Shown: one piece after another, positions 21,893 to 32,149 of the stretch | Layout: every line of letters begins with the position of its first letter | Numbering within the stretch: position 1 is the first letter of the stretch | NCBI GenBank assembly: GCA_003427395.1 | Contig: BFEA01000280.1 | Coordinates: 1,403,826 to 1,450,193 of the forward strand | From: Chara braunii | Lineage: Eukaryota; Streptophyta; Charophyceae; Charales; Characeae | Length of the DNA stretch: 46,368 nt | Reading direction: 5' to 3' | Notes under the pieces: generated by a model | What the model saw: the letters and a program-made list of their open reading frames with translations, nothing else | The model's database searches: none | Told to the model about the DNA's origin: nothing | Program-made: the position numbers and the translations under genes

Positions 21893-21933
21893 CGATCTTA
21901 TAAGGATCGTCTTCTGTTATCTTTTGATAACAG
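21893..21933 (+). repeat. Double hairpin (element A)
   Basis: Two adjacent hairpins: CGATC..GATCG (21893-21909) and CTGTTATC-TTTT-GATAACAG (21914-21933, 8 bp). The counterpart in element B (36871-36910) keeps both hairpins with altered loops and a longer first stem. Confidence 0.85.
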
Positions 21934-22281
21934 GTCGCTTTCCGGCTAAACTCTAACTCGTTCCCGCTATTCAAACTAAGGCCTTAACCCCTGTGCATTG
22001 AAATGTTTCCTTAGGTTTTTACCCGAAAGTCATTTAAAAAGGACTAAGTGTTTTTTTTTGGAAGGTTGGACAAAGGTTGAGGTTTGTGTGAATAAGACAA
22101 AGAGTGTGAGCGCAGAGAGTGGTTGAATTTGACCCCGTGTAGTGTGTGGTATGTCGGTGTTGAATCTTTGGTGTGATTGCAAATATGTTTTGTGAGTTGA
22201 AATCCAGATTTGACTTGGTCTGCAATCATGTGTATATTTTGAAGGGAGTCACGCTGTGATTCTGAGCATGATTGCCTCGTG

Positions 22282-22373
22282 TCCTATACCCCGTTATACT
22301 TATACTTCGTGTATCCGTGCGGTCTAGTCCTATACCCCGTTATACTTATACTTCGTGTATCCGTGCGGTCTAC
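22282..22373. repeat. Perfect 46-bp tandem duplication
   Basis: The block starting TCCTATACCCCGTTATAC and ending GTGCGGTCTA occurs at 22282 and again at 22328, essentially without change. It must be a recent event inside the much older element A. Confidence 0.95.
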
Positions 22374-22482
22374 CTTGACCGTGCATAAGGATTGAGCAAA
22401 TTTGAATCGAGAGAAAATAAAGATTCTCTTTTACTTCTATTTTTTTGATTTTTACAGTTCGACGTTGAGGTCCGTAGCGGCT

Positions 22483-22503
22483 GTCAAAGTCAAACCCCTT
22501 GAC
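22483..22503 (+). other. Invariant 21-base block (element A)
   Basis: A 21-base block beginning GTCAAAGTC and ending CCTTGAC is identical to 37401-37421 in element B, although flanks differ. Its second half forms GTCAA-ACCCC-TTGAC, a perfect 5-bp hairpin. Confidence 0.8.
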
Positions 22504-23160
22504 CTGTTTCCAGGTCTTCGAAGATAGGGCCCCGTTGCCAACGTCAAAGACATTTGACCGCCACAAATGGGTGAAGCCCGCCTACCACTCCTCTCCGCAG
22601 TGTACTAAAGAGGGTAGGTCTCGCAAGCGCACTTGCGATTGTCTAGTGTTGTGATATTAACCCTTCAAGACATGTGTCAACCAACATTTGAGTGTCGAAA
22701 ACGACCCTTAAAATCATTGAGGGCCGTATGATTATGAGTACTACATACTACACCACAATTGTGACTGCTTCCGTGTTCCTGCATGGCTAGTTGATATGAC
22801 AAAGGCCTACGTCGCCATAATATTATTTAGACTCTCGTGCATGTCACTCACTTATTTTTGTCGTGAAAAGGTTATGGGTCGGATATGAAAAAGGGACTAG
22901 GCGCGATTTATGAATGAAACTTGGCTTTTATTTTTGTGAACTATATCGCGTGGTTAGATGGACCGCCCTAGTCGACCGACACAGAGTTGCGCTTGGGAGA
23001 TCAGCCTCCAAATCATCGATTCACATACGGGTCCGATTAAGGCGTTCGGCCGCGCGTACCCCCTATGCTACAGCGAATGAGAAACATCCTCGGCTGGGCC
23101 ACCTCTGCAAATGAACTCGAGCAACGTTTACACGTGGTTCGGTAGCTCGACGGGGATACG

Positions 23161-23200
23161 TCTGTCCAAGGGTGGTGACAACCCCTTGGGCAGAGGTAAG
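23161..23200 (+). other. Conserved-loop hairpin beside a GGTAAGT site (element A)
   Basis: TCTGTCCAAGGG pairs with CCCTTGGGCAGA (12 pairs including one T-G) around a loop ending GGTGACAAC; GGTAAGT follows immediately at 23195-23201. Element B keeps the loop and the GGTAAGT with a different stem. Confidence 0.8.
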
Positions 23201-23439
23201 TTGTTCCTCACGCTACCTCTATCATGTCGCAGGGGTTCGCGAGAGGTACGGCTGGCGCACTCGGTCGGAGCGGTGAAAACTCCCTTGCGAAAAAGTCATG
23301 CAAAATCCTGCGTGACGCGGCCGGGAGGGTCCCCCTTCGGGACCAATGCACTCGACACCGTCGGGCATAGACTGTCCAAATGTTCTTTCATGTGAGCACA
23401 AACCGTCCATATCTTCTTTCGTGTGGAGCACAAACCATC

Positions 23440-23870
23440 TCACTCCGGAAGGTCTGGGCTGTATGCTGTCAGTTGCAGGGAGGTAGGGGTGAGCACTTGG
23501 TCTACCCTGTAGACAGTCATGGGGAGATGTAGTGAATTAATGTGTACCACCCAATCCCCTTTTGTAATGAAGGGAGCTTTTCGTAGGGTCATCACCCAAG
23601 CTAGGGGTTCTGCCTCCTGGAGCTCTTGCAGGTCCTGTTCCAGGTTGGGACATAGGCCCAGTATAGTTCGAATTTTTTCCTGCGGGTGCTAGGTTGTGCT
23701 GTCATCGCACAGTTCCCCCACCGTGTAGATACCCTTCTTGACCCATTGCAGCCACTTGGATTTGCGCATAACGGAAAAGGAAGATCCTGTGTCGACTAGG
23801 AGTTGGGGATGGCCAAAGAGAGGTCGCCGTCTAATCTCATGCCACCTAAGCGGCACCGGTGTCTATTTTG
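23440..23870 (-). pseudogene. LINE ORF2 fragment, post-RT region
   Basis: One minus-strand frame, broken by a single stop near 23690, reads RRPLFGHPQLLVDTGSSFS, KWLQWVKKGIYTVGELCDDS, then LQELQEAEPLAWVMTLRKAP and TKGDWVVHI. In the large LINE the parallel stretch (about 1660-1370) reads WNGWVKTGVLRIADIWNSES and LIPLEWFRILRKGP, NDWVAI. The match across about 70 residues makes this another L1-type ORF2 scrap. It stops at the right edge of element A, which may have inserted into or next to it. Confidence 0.75.
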
Positions 23871-24329
23871 GGCCGTGGTCTCCTTTCCTCTGTTGACATT
23901 CCCTTTCTGATGCAGTGTCATAGGGCCAGAATCACTGTGTATGCAAGGCGGGCGACTGGATGAACCATTCCATTCCTGAAGATCCCCCTCCCTTTCCCTC
24001 CCATCTCCCCACCTCCCCAACCCTTCTCCCTCCCATTTGTTAGTCTATTCAGTCTGTCGTGTGTAGTCCCTCGCGCTCCTGCCTCCAGTGTAAGAATCTG
24101 CCTATCATTCCCCCGCCCCTTTCGTTCCAAAATCGTCGATGTTCCCCTCTTTCGAGGGTGGCCTGTTTCCTGCCTGCCAATCCTGCAGCTATATAGAGTC
24201 ACTCCCTCTTCCCTTTGTGTCCCTTTGGTGTCCCTTATGCTGAAGAAGAGTAGTACCAGTGATGGGGGAATGAACCATGGCTCAACAGCAAGGAAGGCGG
24301 GTAGGTAGGAGGAGGCAAAGTGGGGATTA
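23871..24329. other. No gene recognised
   Basis: Pyrimidine-rich plus strand. The LINE fragment may continue here in broken frames, but no motif confirms it. Confidence 0.35.
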
Positions 24330-24441
24330 ACTTCCTTCTTCACCCGAATACAACATACGGTCATTATTGTTGTACTTAGACTGAAAGCTACCCCAAATAC
24401 AGCTATAATGACGGTATGTTGTATTCAGCTTAAGAAGGTAG
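24330..24441. mobile_element. Palindromic MITE, copy 1
   Basis: An inverted-repeat element of about 110 bp: left arm CTTCCTTCTTCACCCGAATA, CAACATACGGTCATTATTG; right arm AAATACAGCTATAATGACGG, TATGTTGTATTCAGCTTAAG, AAGGTAG. The arms are nearly complementary over about 45 bp with a short centre. The same family lies at 29974-30083. No coding capacity; mobilised, if at all, by a DNA transposase elsewhere. Confidence 0.9.
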
Positions 24442-25180
24442 AAAGAAGGATAAAGGAGGGAGGAGACATTGAGTAGGGGACAAAGAAGTGGGCTCTTGGT
24501 TTGTAGCTCCATGTCCGTTCTTCATTTGGTCATTTTTTCCAATGGATTTGGGCATCTTGAGCTTCTGTCGTTGCTTTTCTCGGACCCAGCCAGACTTCAG
24601 TAAACCGGTCCCTAGCTTTGTGTATCCTCTGTTGCTTTACGTGGGGTGTCAAAACCGGGTCCTCTGCGATCGCCCCGGTTTGCTTATGCAATTGGTCCCA
24701 TGCCGCTCTCACCCTGACCTCCAGATATTGAGCCAACGTGAACACAACACTGTGACGCCCTAACCTCACGCCCAATGCGACTTCCTGATCGGAGTGGGAT
24801 GGGAGCCCGGAAGTGCGAAAAGGGGTGTGCGAAGGATTTTTGGGAATTTGGGGTGGAGTCCCAGGTCGGAACTGAGATATCCTGTAACGAGTTTCAAGGA
24901 TAGAAGTGCAAGTGTCTTCTGCTCAGAGTTGAGGCGATGACCGACTGTGCTGCCTGAGCCGGGGTGGGGTGCTACGGGTGTCTTTGTGGGAGTGCTCGTA
25001 CCGCTGCGGACCGTCGCACGTCTTGGGGTCTGATGGAGACGAGTCAGACTCTCGTCGCTTAGTCCTGGGATAGGCTCTTTGCGTGCCCCTCGCTTGCCGA
25101 CGCTCGTCGGGCTGCCGACACTCTGAGCACGGCGGACGGGGCCAGAAGCGGGCTATGGAATCCCAGGGGACCACAAGTAG
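24442..25180. other. No gene recognised
   Basis: A minus-strand frame at 24775-24530 (81 aa) reads like a protein segment (LEVRVRAAWDQLHK, ARDRFTEVWLGPRKA) but I cannot place it. Nothing else is supported. Confidence 0.3.
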
Positions 25181-25501
25181 CTAATGGTAGGGGAGGACAG
25201 TATAGTAGGGAGGGAAGTTAGTGGTAATGGCAACGAAGCCTGGGGTTAGAAGGTATTGCTGGTTCCGGTTGTGGGGATAATCGGGAATCCGCGAGTCTCC
25301 GTTGATTGCCAGCTGAAAATCGCCCCTGCACAGTCGCTCGTTTTCAGTCCGGCAGGGGTACTCGAGATGTCCCGAGTTCCGTAGGTGGCACTGTTGTCGG
25401 GTTCGCTGCCGTCGGATCTGTTCCCTTTCCCAATATGCTCGATATTCTGGGTTCCTCAGGCTTTCGCGATCAGTGATCCAGAAGGGAGAGTCTATCGCCA
25501 T
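25181..25501 (-). pseudogene. Possible gag-like fragment, very uncertain
   Basis: A 106-aa minus-strand frame contains QRTRQQCHLRNSGHLEYPCR, which resembles a retroelement zinc knuckle with one Cys missing, preceded by a charged NPEYRAYWEREQIRRQ. A frame directly downstream (25174-24923) is Arg/Ser rich. No protease or polymerase follows. It may equally be a chance frame. Confidence 0.2.
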
Positions 25502-28500
25502 ATCTCGTTCAACCGAATTCCTGCATACACATCTTCCTACGGGGCGGGATCGAGGCTAGCTTTTGCGGGCGCACGTGTAGATGGCGCGTCCGCGAACGGC
25601 CGTTGTCTGACACGTGCGTGTGCGAGGGCTAGCAGACTAGATCCTGATCTGCGCAAGCAGCCAAGGAGTACTCCACACTGGCTCAGTTCTTGCAGCTAAT
25701 TCCTCCAAGCAATACACTCAGCAATCCCCGTTTGCCCTGTCGAGATTTGTCGGGCTAAGCCTGTTCGGGGTTGCGGGACGACCTCGTGAGTGCTCGTGTA
25801 AGCCCTATTCGTCAGATCGTACTTACACGGGGGCTCGCGGGGTTAGTCCGTCGCGGATCGATCCATCAGTCAATCACTTATGCAGAAGGGGGTTCACGCA
25901 ACGACCTTTCAGACAACTCTTGTTTGAGCAGAAAGCAGTTGTGTAGCCATCAGGGGAAATATCTCATCACCACCCAGACGTACATCAAAGCATCATAACA
26001 ATATTTATTCCTTTCGCCTACCAATCATCTGAGTGAGAATAGGACGGCGCTGCGAGCGCTGGATGATTCAGAGTTACGTGCAAACATTAATTATCCCAGC
26101 ATTACAAGATCATACCCATCTCATCAAGCGAATGCAAAAGTGAAAGAGGGTGAACACATCACACAAGGCCTAAAGAAATGTAAAAATGCAAAACAAGGGC
26201 GTCTCGCCCAGAGCCAAAAGTCTGTACACAAGGACTGAGAAAAGACAAAGAAGATTGCAATCCCACATTCGCCTGTTTCCCTTATCTCTCTCTCTCTTCC
26301 TCCGATGCGGACAGTCCGTCGTCTCGCATCCACTCACGGAGTTGTCACCCCGCTTAGTCCGCATGCGCCCGTCAGGTTCGCCCGTGTGCCACTGTCCGTC
26401 GTGGCCTACACGTCAACCCCGCGCACTTGGCACCTAGCTCGTCGGGTCGCCCAACTCCCACGTCAACTCACCTCTTACTTCGCTCATTAGCCGACCCTCA
26501 CTGATCGCACTAACCTCGAGCTTCCAAAAAAATTAAGAGAGGTATCTAATTGCGCCAACAAAATTTATAGCATGCATGCGTGCACGAAGATGCGAGATTG
26601 CAGGGATTGGAAAGAGGAGCAGAAAGAAGAAGTGCCTAAGCTTGGCATGACCAAATCGCGGCGTGGGGGACGTAGCCACTCTCCACGCATCGATCCAGGC
26701 ATGCAGCGCTCAGGCCAATCAGATGCAGCAAAAAGAAGGTACAAAGGGCGGGAAGAAGACGAGGGAACAAGAAAGAAGATACAGTTACAATGGCGCCCGC
26801 CCAACGATTACAGTTCTATGCAAGATTAAGGGCGCCTCTTAGTCAGAACTCCGTTCCCGCCGCATAAGAACACGCGCAAGAAAGGAGCGCGGCTCGGCAA
26901 GAATTTCAAAAAGTCCTAAATTCCTATCTGAACTCAAAACTGCAACAGAAAAATTCCGGCAAAACAGAAGAAAAGCAAAAAGAAATCAGAATTCCGAGAG
27001 CCCTCGGGGGCTCTTGCTTAGGAAAATTTAAAAGGAACACCGAAAAGCTCCCGCGCGAACATCGCGCCAAAAATCTCCATTCCCCCCTTTTACTCCCAGC
27101 CGAGCAAGAACGAACCATCGCCAACCATTATTGATCGCGCCCAACGGGGCGCGCACACTCAACTGTCTGTCCCGGGCCTGTCCCAACACCGCCGAAGGGG
27201 AAGGTGCGAAGCGAAGAAAAAGAAAGAAGTAAGGTCACTGACGCAATTTACCCGCCCATCCCCCCTCCTGCAATTTGCCCAATCTTCCCATCTCAGGACC
27301 CCTCATTGTCATCGCGCAGACAGTCGCGCGGCACAGAAAGTGGTTCGTCACAGCACCATCTGGTGGGACCTCTCCGTGAGGTGCTCAAATGCCCGGAGAA
27401 GAGGACGCTGTGTAATCTGCACCAGGCTGCCCTGGGAGTCCATGCGCACTCTGACTGACACAGGGTTGTTTGCCCAATCACAAATAAACCGCAACAAACA
27501 GGCATATGTCCGTATGTGACAGCTCTGCAAGTTCAGAGGCATTTGGGGGAAAAAAGAAAGAAGCTCACAGGCATGACTACGCGGCACATGAACTAAGTAA
27601 CAACGCAGGCGTGGAGACCTCTACGGCTTCCACGCACACACCACCCCCCACAAACAGTGTTTAGGGCAGGAATTGACCAAGCCCAGCCCCAAATAAAGTT
27701 CAAGGCAGAGCCCTTTCCAGCCCTGAACTGTAGGTACTAGGGGTGTGATTCTTTGGCCCACGAGGCTAGCTAGGGTTCAAATGCTTCCTCCTAAACCACC
27801 ATTTCAGTTGAAACCTTACACGAGTCCCAACCACTTATCCTGCAGTCTGCCACTTTCAAAAAGGGAGGGGGAAGAAAGGGGGGGGGGAGGAAGGAGGGGA
27901 ACCTACATGGACATGGCCTCCTAGGCTGGCGAGACAAAAATATAGCCCATTGATGATGTGCTTTCCACCCTCTTCACCGAGCACAACGCATCCTCATTTT
28001 GGCTGCACAGAACTAGAAAGATAGCTTGTATACATTGGTTATCAGGGTGCGTTGTGTTGGGGGGACGACGGTGGTGTCCAGGTACAAGGTCTGCGCCTCC
28101 CCCCAAGAGTACCGCATATGTTCTGAGAGGCTATTTTTGTGTCTTGCTGACCTGAGTGCACTGCCTTTGGCCCTTCGCTTGAAAAAGAAAGAACAAGGGC
28201 TTTTCTTATGTTTTCTGAAAAGCGACCCCAAAAAGGCTGGTTCTGACCATTCCCCAGATAGATTGTCCAAAGCGATGAGCAGAGGAAACTGAAATCTCCC
28301 AACCGGTAGCTGGGCCCACGGGATCTGCGGGGCCTGAAACAGAGAAGGGGCAAATAACAAATAAATGGCAGACCCCACAGGTGCTCTGTTTGTGCTAACA
28401 AAGCATGAAGCTAGTCGCATCCATGGCCAGATTCCTGCTAACTTAGCACAAACATAGGCCCAGTGGAGTCGGGTCCTAACCCCAACATACCATGCTAAGG

Positions 28501-29387
28501 CCTCACTGCCACTAACACCTCCACTTCAGTTGCCAAAATTTGTTTATTTATTTATTTTTTTGAGCCCAAACAAAAGGTGCCCCTTCTACTCCGGGGGGCG
28601 TCGCTACAATTATTTCCCCCCCGCAAGCAAAGAAAACAATTCAAAACATATAGTAAATGTGAATTGGAGGGGAAGGTGATTGCCAGCAACCGGGAGACTC
28701 CCTTTGGTTTGGTTGCTGAAAATTGATGACATACAGTCCGGAAAGTCCTCGGGTGAGTGCGCTTTTTTTTTCTTCACGAAAACATCACCCTGAGAGCCCC
28801 TGCTACAAACCGGGGACTTGGATAAAAGCCCACGCCTCGGGTGAGTGCCTTGATAGATCCCTAAGGATTTCCCTTGTCAGAGCAGCATTTTGCTGTTTCT
28901 CTTGCACACTTCCCTTGTTTTTGTTCTCTCTCTCTCTCCTTTTCGTTGTTCTTATTTGTCATTCCGAATGCATCGCATATTCGCCAACTGTCACACCAGG
29001 CTGTTGTGTGGCTGTCATGTATTTTTCTTTTGTTACTTCTTTTAGCTGTCATGTCATTGGATCTTCTGTTTGTCAGCCCGCCATTTGCAGACATTTCTGG
29101 CACTACCTCGTCTTCCTCCTCTTCCTCCTTGCTTGTGCCTACCCCTCTCCCTCTTTTCCCCCTACCTACTCTCCCCACCCTAGGTAGCCCTGCTACTACT
29201 CCTGTTGCTGCTTCCACTACAAATGCTTCTAACTGCTCCTGCCTCCTCTTTCTCTTCCTCTCCTCCCCATTCCCTTCCTCCTTATCATCATTCTCCCCTT
29301 CCTCCTCCTTTTGTCCTCTTACCTTTTCCCCACCAATGTTGCTGGAAACGATATCTTTAAAAAAATTGATTTACACAAGGCAAGATT
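25502..29387. other. Nearly 4 kb without a recognised gene
   Basis: I see no domain, tRNA, rRNA or known repeat here. 26280-26510 is CG-rich; 26560-27060 is A-rich on the plus strand; 28900-29320 is strongly pyrimidine-rich (CTCTCTCT, TTCCTCCTC) and yields Leu/Ser-rich frames without real protein character. CCTCGGGTGAGTGC occurs twice (28747 and 28835), a small direct repeat. A single-copy host gene with introns cannot be excluded by eye. Confidence 0.35.
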
Positions 29388-29393
29388 GAGGCC

Positions 29394-29428
<35 letters not shown>

Positions 29429-29434
29429 CCAGTA
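29388..29434 (+). mobile_element. Poly(A)-only insertion with 10-bp target-site duplication
   Basis: GAGGCCAGTA at 29388-29397 is followed by 27 A and then by an exact second GAGGCCAGTA at 29425-29434. Nothing but poly(A) lies between. This is the footprint of LINE-type integration that stopped right after copying the tail. Confidence 0.85.
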
Positions 29435-29890
29435 ACTTCAACATCACCCTTGAAGATATGACCCAGCCCCACAGGCTGCAAGTCGGCTCCTTCCTGCTGA
29501 TCCCTGCCGTTCGCCTATTGCAGGACTGTCGTCTGTATTCTTCCTTTTTCAGGATTTGCTTATAACCTTTGTAATGGCTAAGTTATCTATGAGCAATGCA
29601 TTTTTTTATATTCAGCAATGCATTTTTTTTTTTCTTATTTTTTTTTAACAAAATAACCGGACCGAAAGTACTAGGAGAGGTGGTAAGAGCATCCATGAGC
29701 AATGCCTGCGTAGCATTCAAGCAAATGACCATTTGAATCCTATCTAAGCAGCATCAAAATCTGTACTGCTCAGCAGAATGTCATCCTTTGCCCTCCATAA
29801 AATTGGCATAAATCCTTCCATGTGAGCCAATCAGTCTTTGCCGGAGCCATCTATCAAAAAAAAAAAAAAAGTCTTTGACCAGTAATTACT

Positions 29891-29903
<13 letters not shown>
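29435..29903. other. No gene recognised; T-rich
   Basis: Contains AATGCATTTTTTT twice (29597, 29618) and an A run at 29857-29870. No gene. Confidence 0.35.
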
Positions 29904-29943
<40 letters not shown>

Positions 29944-29973
29944 TAAAAACCAGGTTGTTGTAGAGGTGGGATA

Positions 29974-30083
29974 CTACCTTCTTCCCCCGAATACAACGTA
30001 CGTCATTATAGCTGTATTTGAGGCATCTTTCAGTCTAAATACAGCTATAATGACTGTACGTTGTATTCGGCGGAAGAAGGTAG
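29974..30083. mobile_element. Palindromic MITE, copy 2
   Basis: Left arm CTACCTTCTTCCCCCGAATA, CAACGTACGTCATTATAGCT, GTATTT; right arm AAATACAGCTATAATGACTG, TACGTTGTATTCGGCGGAAG, AAGGTAG. Arms are almost fully complementary over about 46 bp. The outer TA on both sides would fit a TA target duplication as in Tc1/mariner-type MITEs, but that rests on two copies. It sits in the 3' part of the surrounding tRNA-headed element, so it inserted after that element. Confidence 0.92.
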
Positions 30084-30456
30084 ACAAATGACAGTTATCC
30101 ACAGTACTCGGCCGCTTGGTTGTCCAGCTGAATCCCTCTGAAGACCCCACCCACCCTTCCTCTTATCCTTTTTGCCCTGGCGCATCCCCAACCCCCCCTG
30201 TCCTACCCTAGTGTTAACCACCCGGGACCATCACCCATTGCCATATTGGCAGGGTGACCTGACCAGACAGCGGTTGCAGGCACCCGGGCTAGGCAGAGAG
30301 ACCTACCCCCCTGCTCAGCCCTGGTTGAAGCAGACACCGTGCAAGCCCGATTGCATGGGGACTTCGGGAGCTAGGTATGATATGAACATACTACTACAGG
30401 TCTTCATGAGGGTGCACAGTGTTATGTTGTATTACTACTATTGTGTTTTGATGGCA

Positions 30457-31480
30457 GAGAGCTGGGGATCCTCCGTTCCCTCATATATTCCTGGAGCCTG
30501 TTCCGGCCCCGCGGTAAGGTGCAGTATCTCCTAACACCCCCGACATCCCATACTAAGGAACTGCTATGCCAGCCTCAACCCTATGCTACGTACTGGGAGG
30601 ATAACCAACCCTGAGTCATGTGTGTATTGCTGTGTATTGCAGTGTTCTATTGTGTTGATTGTAGAGAGCTGGGAATCCTCTGTTCAATCGTATATCCCTG
30701 GAGCCAGTTCCGGCCCCGCGGTAAGGTGCAGTATCTCCTGACACCCCCGACGTCCCGTACTAAGGAACTGCTATGCCAGCCTCAAGCCCTAAGCTTCGTA
30801 CTAGGAGGATAGCCAACCCTAAGTCATGAATCATGGACTGCATCATGGACTGTGTGTATTGACCCTGGAGAATCGTTGATAGTGACGGTAGAGAGCTGGG
30901 AATCCTCCGTACCATCGTATATCCCTGGAGCCCGTTCCGCCCCGCGGTAAGGTGTACACCCCTGACATCCTGTACTAAGGAACCGCTATGCCAGCCTTGA
31001 GCCCTAAGCTACGTACTAGGAGGATAGCCAACCCTAAGTCGTGAATCATGGACTGTATCATGGACTATGTGTATGGACCCTGGAGAATCGTTGATAGAGA
31101 GAGCTGGGGATCCTCTGTTCCCTTGTATATCCCTGGAGCCCGTTCCGGCCCCGCAGTAAGGTGCAGTATCTCCTGACACCCCCGACATCCTGTACTAAGG
31201 AACTGCTATGCGAGCCTCAACCCTTAATCTACGTACTAGGAGGATAACCAACCCTAAGTCGTGGATCATGGACTGTATCTATTGACCCCGGAGAAACCTG
31301 TGTTGTATGATAAACTGTGAGAGCTAGACAATCCTCCGTTCCCTCGTATGTCCCTGGAGCCCGTTCCGGCCCAGCGGTAAAGTGCAATATACACCCCCGA
31401 CATCCCGTACTAAGGAACTGCTATGCCAGCCTCAATCCTTGACTACGTACTAGGAGGATGACCAGCCCTAAGTCATAATC
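30457..31480 (-). repeat. Five-unit tandem array, about 207-227 bp per unit
   Basis: Units start with GAGAGCTGGG on the plus strand at 30457, 30664, 30891, 31099 and 31319. Each contains CCTGGAGCC.GTTCCGGCC, the GACATCC.GTACTAAGGAAC block, CTGCTATGCCAGCCTCAA (or near) and ACGTACTAGGAGGATA. Units differ by small indels and scattered substitutions. No open frame is conserved. Confidence 0.95.
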
Positions 31481-31803
31481 TGGTATCGAACACAGGACCT
31501 CATGTGAATCATGCAAATGACCTAACCTGTTGACATATACTGTGAAGTAGTCTGAAGCTGTGCTCTGCTGGGCTCGAGTAAACCAGACTGTACAAACCAC
31601 CCGACAGTTGCGTGACCACCCATAGACCAAGAACATCAGGATACCCTACCATTGCCCAGTCCCAAGTTCCCAACATACAACAACCGTGAGCTACCCCTTG
31701 GGTGGTGCGCAAGAAGTGTCTGTAATAGCTAACCTGCGTCATCCCAAAGGGGAAGGTGTCCAGCCGTGCGTCAACCTAACACCCTGCCGGTGTCCATGCG
31801 CAA

Positions 31804-31883
31804 GGCTGCGGATTTGAACCCGCAACCTCATACCACAATGCGCATTTCCAACTGGTGCTCTAACCACTGAGCTACAATCAGCC
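31804..31883 (-). other. tRNA-like SINE head or tRNA pseudogene
   Basis: On the minus strand: GGCTGATTG, TAGCTCAGTGGTTAGAGCA (good A box and D-arm GCTC..GAGC), a stretch with no proper anticodon stem, then TGCGGGTTCAAATCCGCA (perfect T-arm and B box). The 3' side does not pair with GGCTGAT, so there is no acceptor stem. This is a pol III promoter-bearing tRNA relic, probably heading a SINE whose body runs left towards 31550. No anticodon can be assigned. Confidence 0.75.
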
Positions 31884-32149
31884 TCAATTTCCCTCAAGTG
31901 CCAACAGATACCGGTGTGATCTACCTCCGTGTGCCAAACAGATATCAGTGTGACCCACATGTGTGCCTCTGTATTTCAGTGGATTAATGTCTGTTAGAGT
32001 GCACCTGGACAAGTGCATGTCCCTGTATAGAACTTGCGCCTAGCCATTTGAATCTCCAACTGCAATCTCACAGACACATCACAAACATAGGCTGGCATCC
32101 AGCTGAGAGGCATCACACTAGAGCACCACACACTAAGCACTGCAGCATG

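Larger units (their letters stand above)
20301..23375 (+). mobile_element. Element A: unrecognised structured repeat element
   Basis: A 3-kb non-coding block whose parts recur in the same order in 35027-38345 (element B): a spaced hairpin array (20301-20945), an AT-rich tandem array (21214-21680), a double hairpin (21893-21933), an invariant 21-base block (22483-22503), a CTCTCCGC..GCACTTG segment (about 22590-22645) and a GC-rich 3' block (22966-23375). Sequence identity is low in the first half and clear in the 3' block. Orientation is given by this order only. A weak tRNA-primer-site-like TAGCGATTCACC at 21694 (TGGCGATCCACT in B) would fit an LTR-retrotransposon leader, but no LTR pair or protein domain is seen. 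Termini are undefined. It could be a non-autonomous LTR element or another class. Confidence 0.6.
29904..31545 (-). mobile_element. Long poly(A)-tailed element with tRNA-like head, copy 1
   Basis: On the minus strand it starts with a tRNA-like segment (about 31545-31475: CAACAGGTTAGGTCATTTGC, CATGATTCACATGAGG, TGTTCGATACC as a B-box-like part), continues through a five-unit tandem array (31480-30457) and a block (30380-30160) shared with the copy at 33238-34090, and ends in CCTCTACAACAACCTGG plus 37 A (T run 29904-29940). A MITE interrupts the 3' part at 29974-30083. The shape (tRNA-like head, non-coding body, poly(A)) is that of an oversized SINE. Flanking duplications were not found. Confidence 0.65.

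Noticed and set aside
20301-23375. Hammerhead or similar self-cleaving ribozyme as the explanation of the hairpin arrays.
   Set aside because: The conserved hammerhead core (CTGATGA..GAAA) is not present at the motifs, and the units are too small for known self-cleaving classes.
28723-29389. Leu/Ser/Phe-rich frames suggesting membrane proteins.
   Set aside because: They come from a long pyrimidine-rich stretch; several frames of the same DNA are open and none shows a domain.
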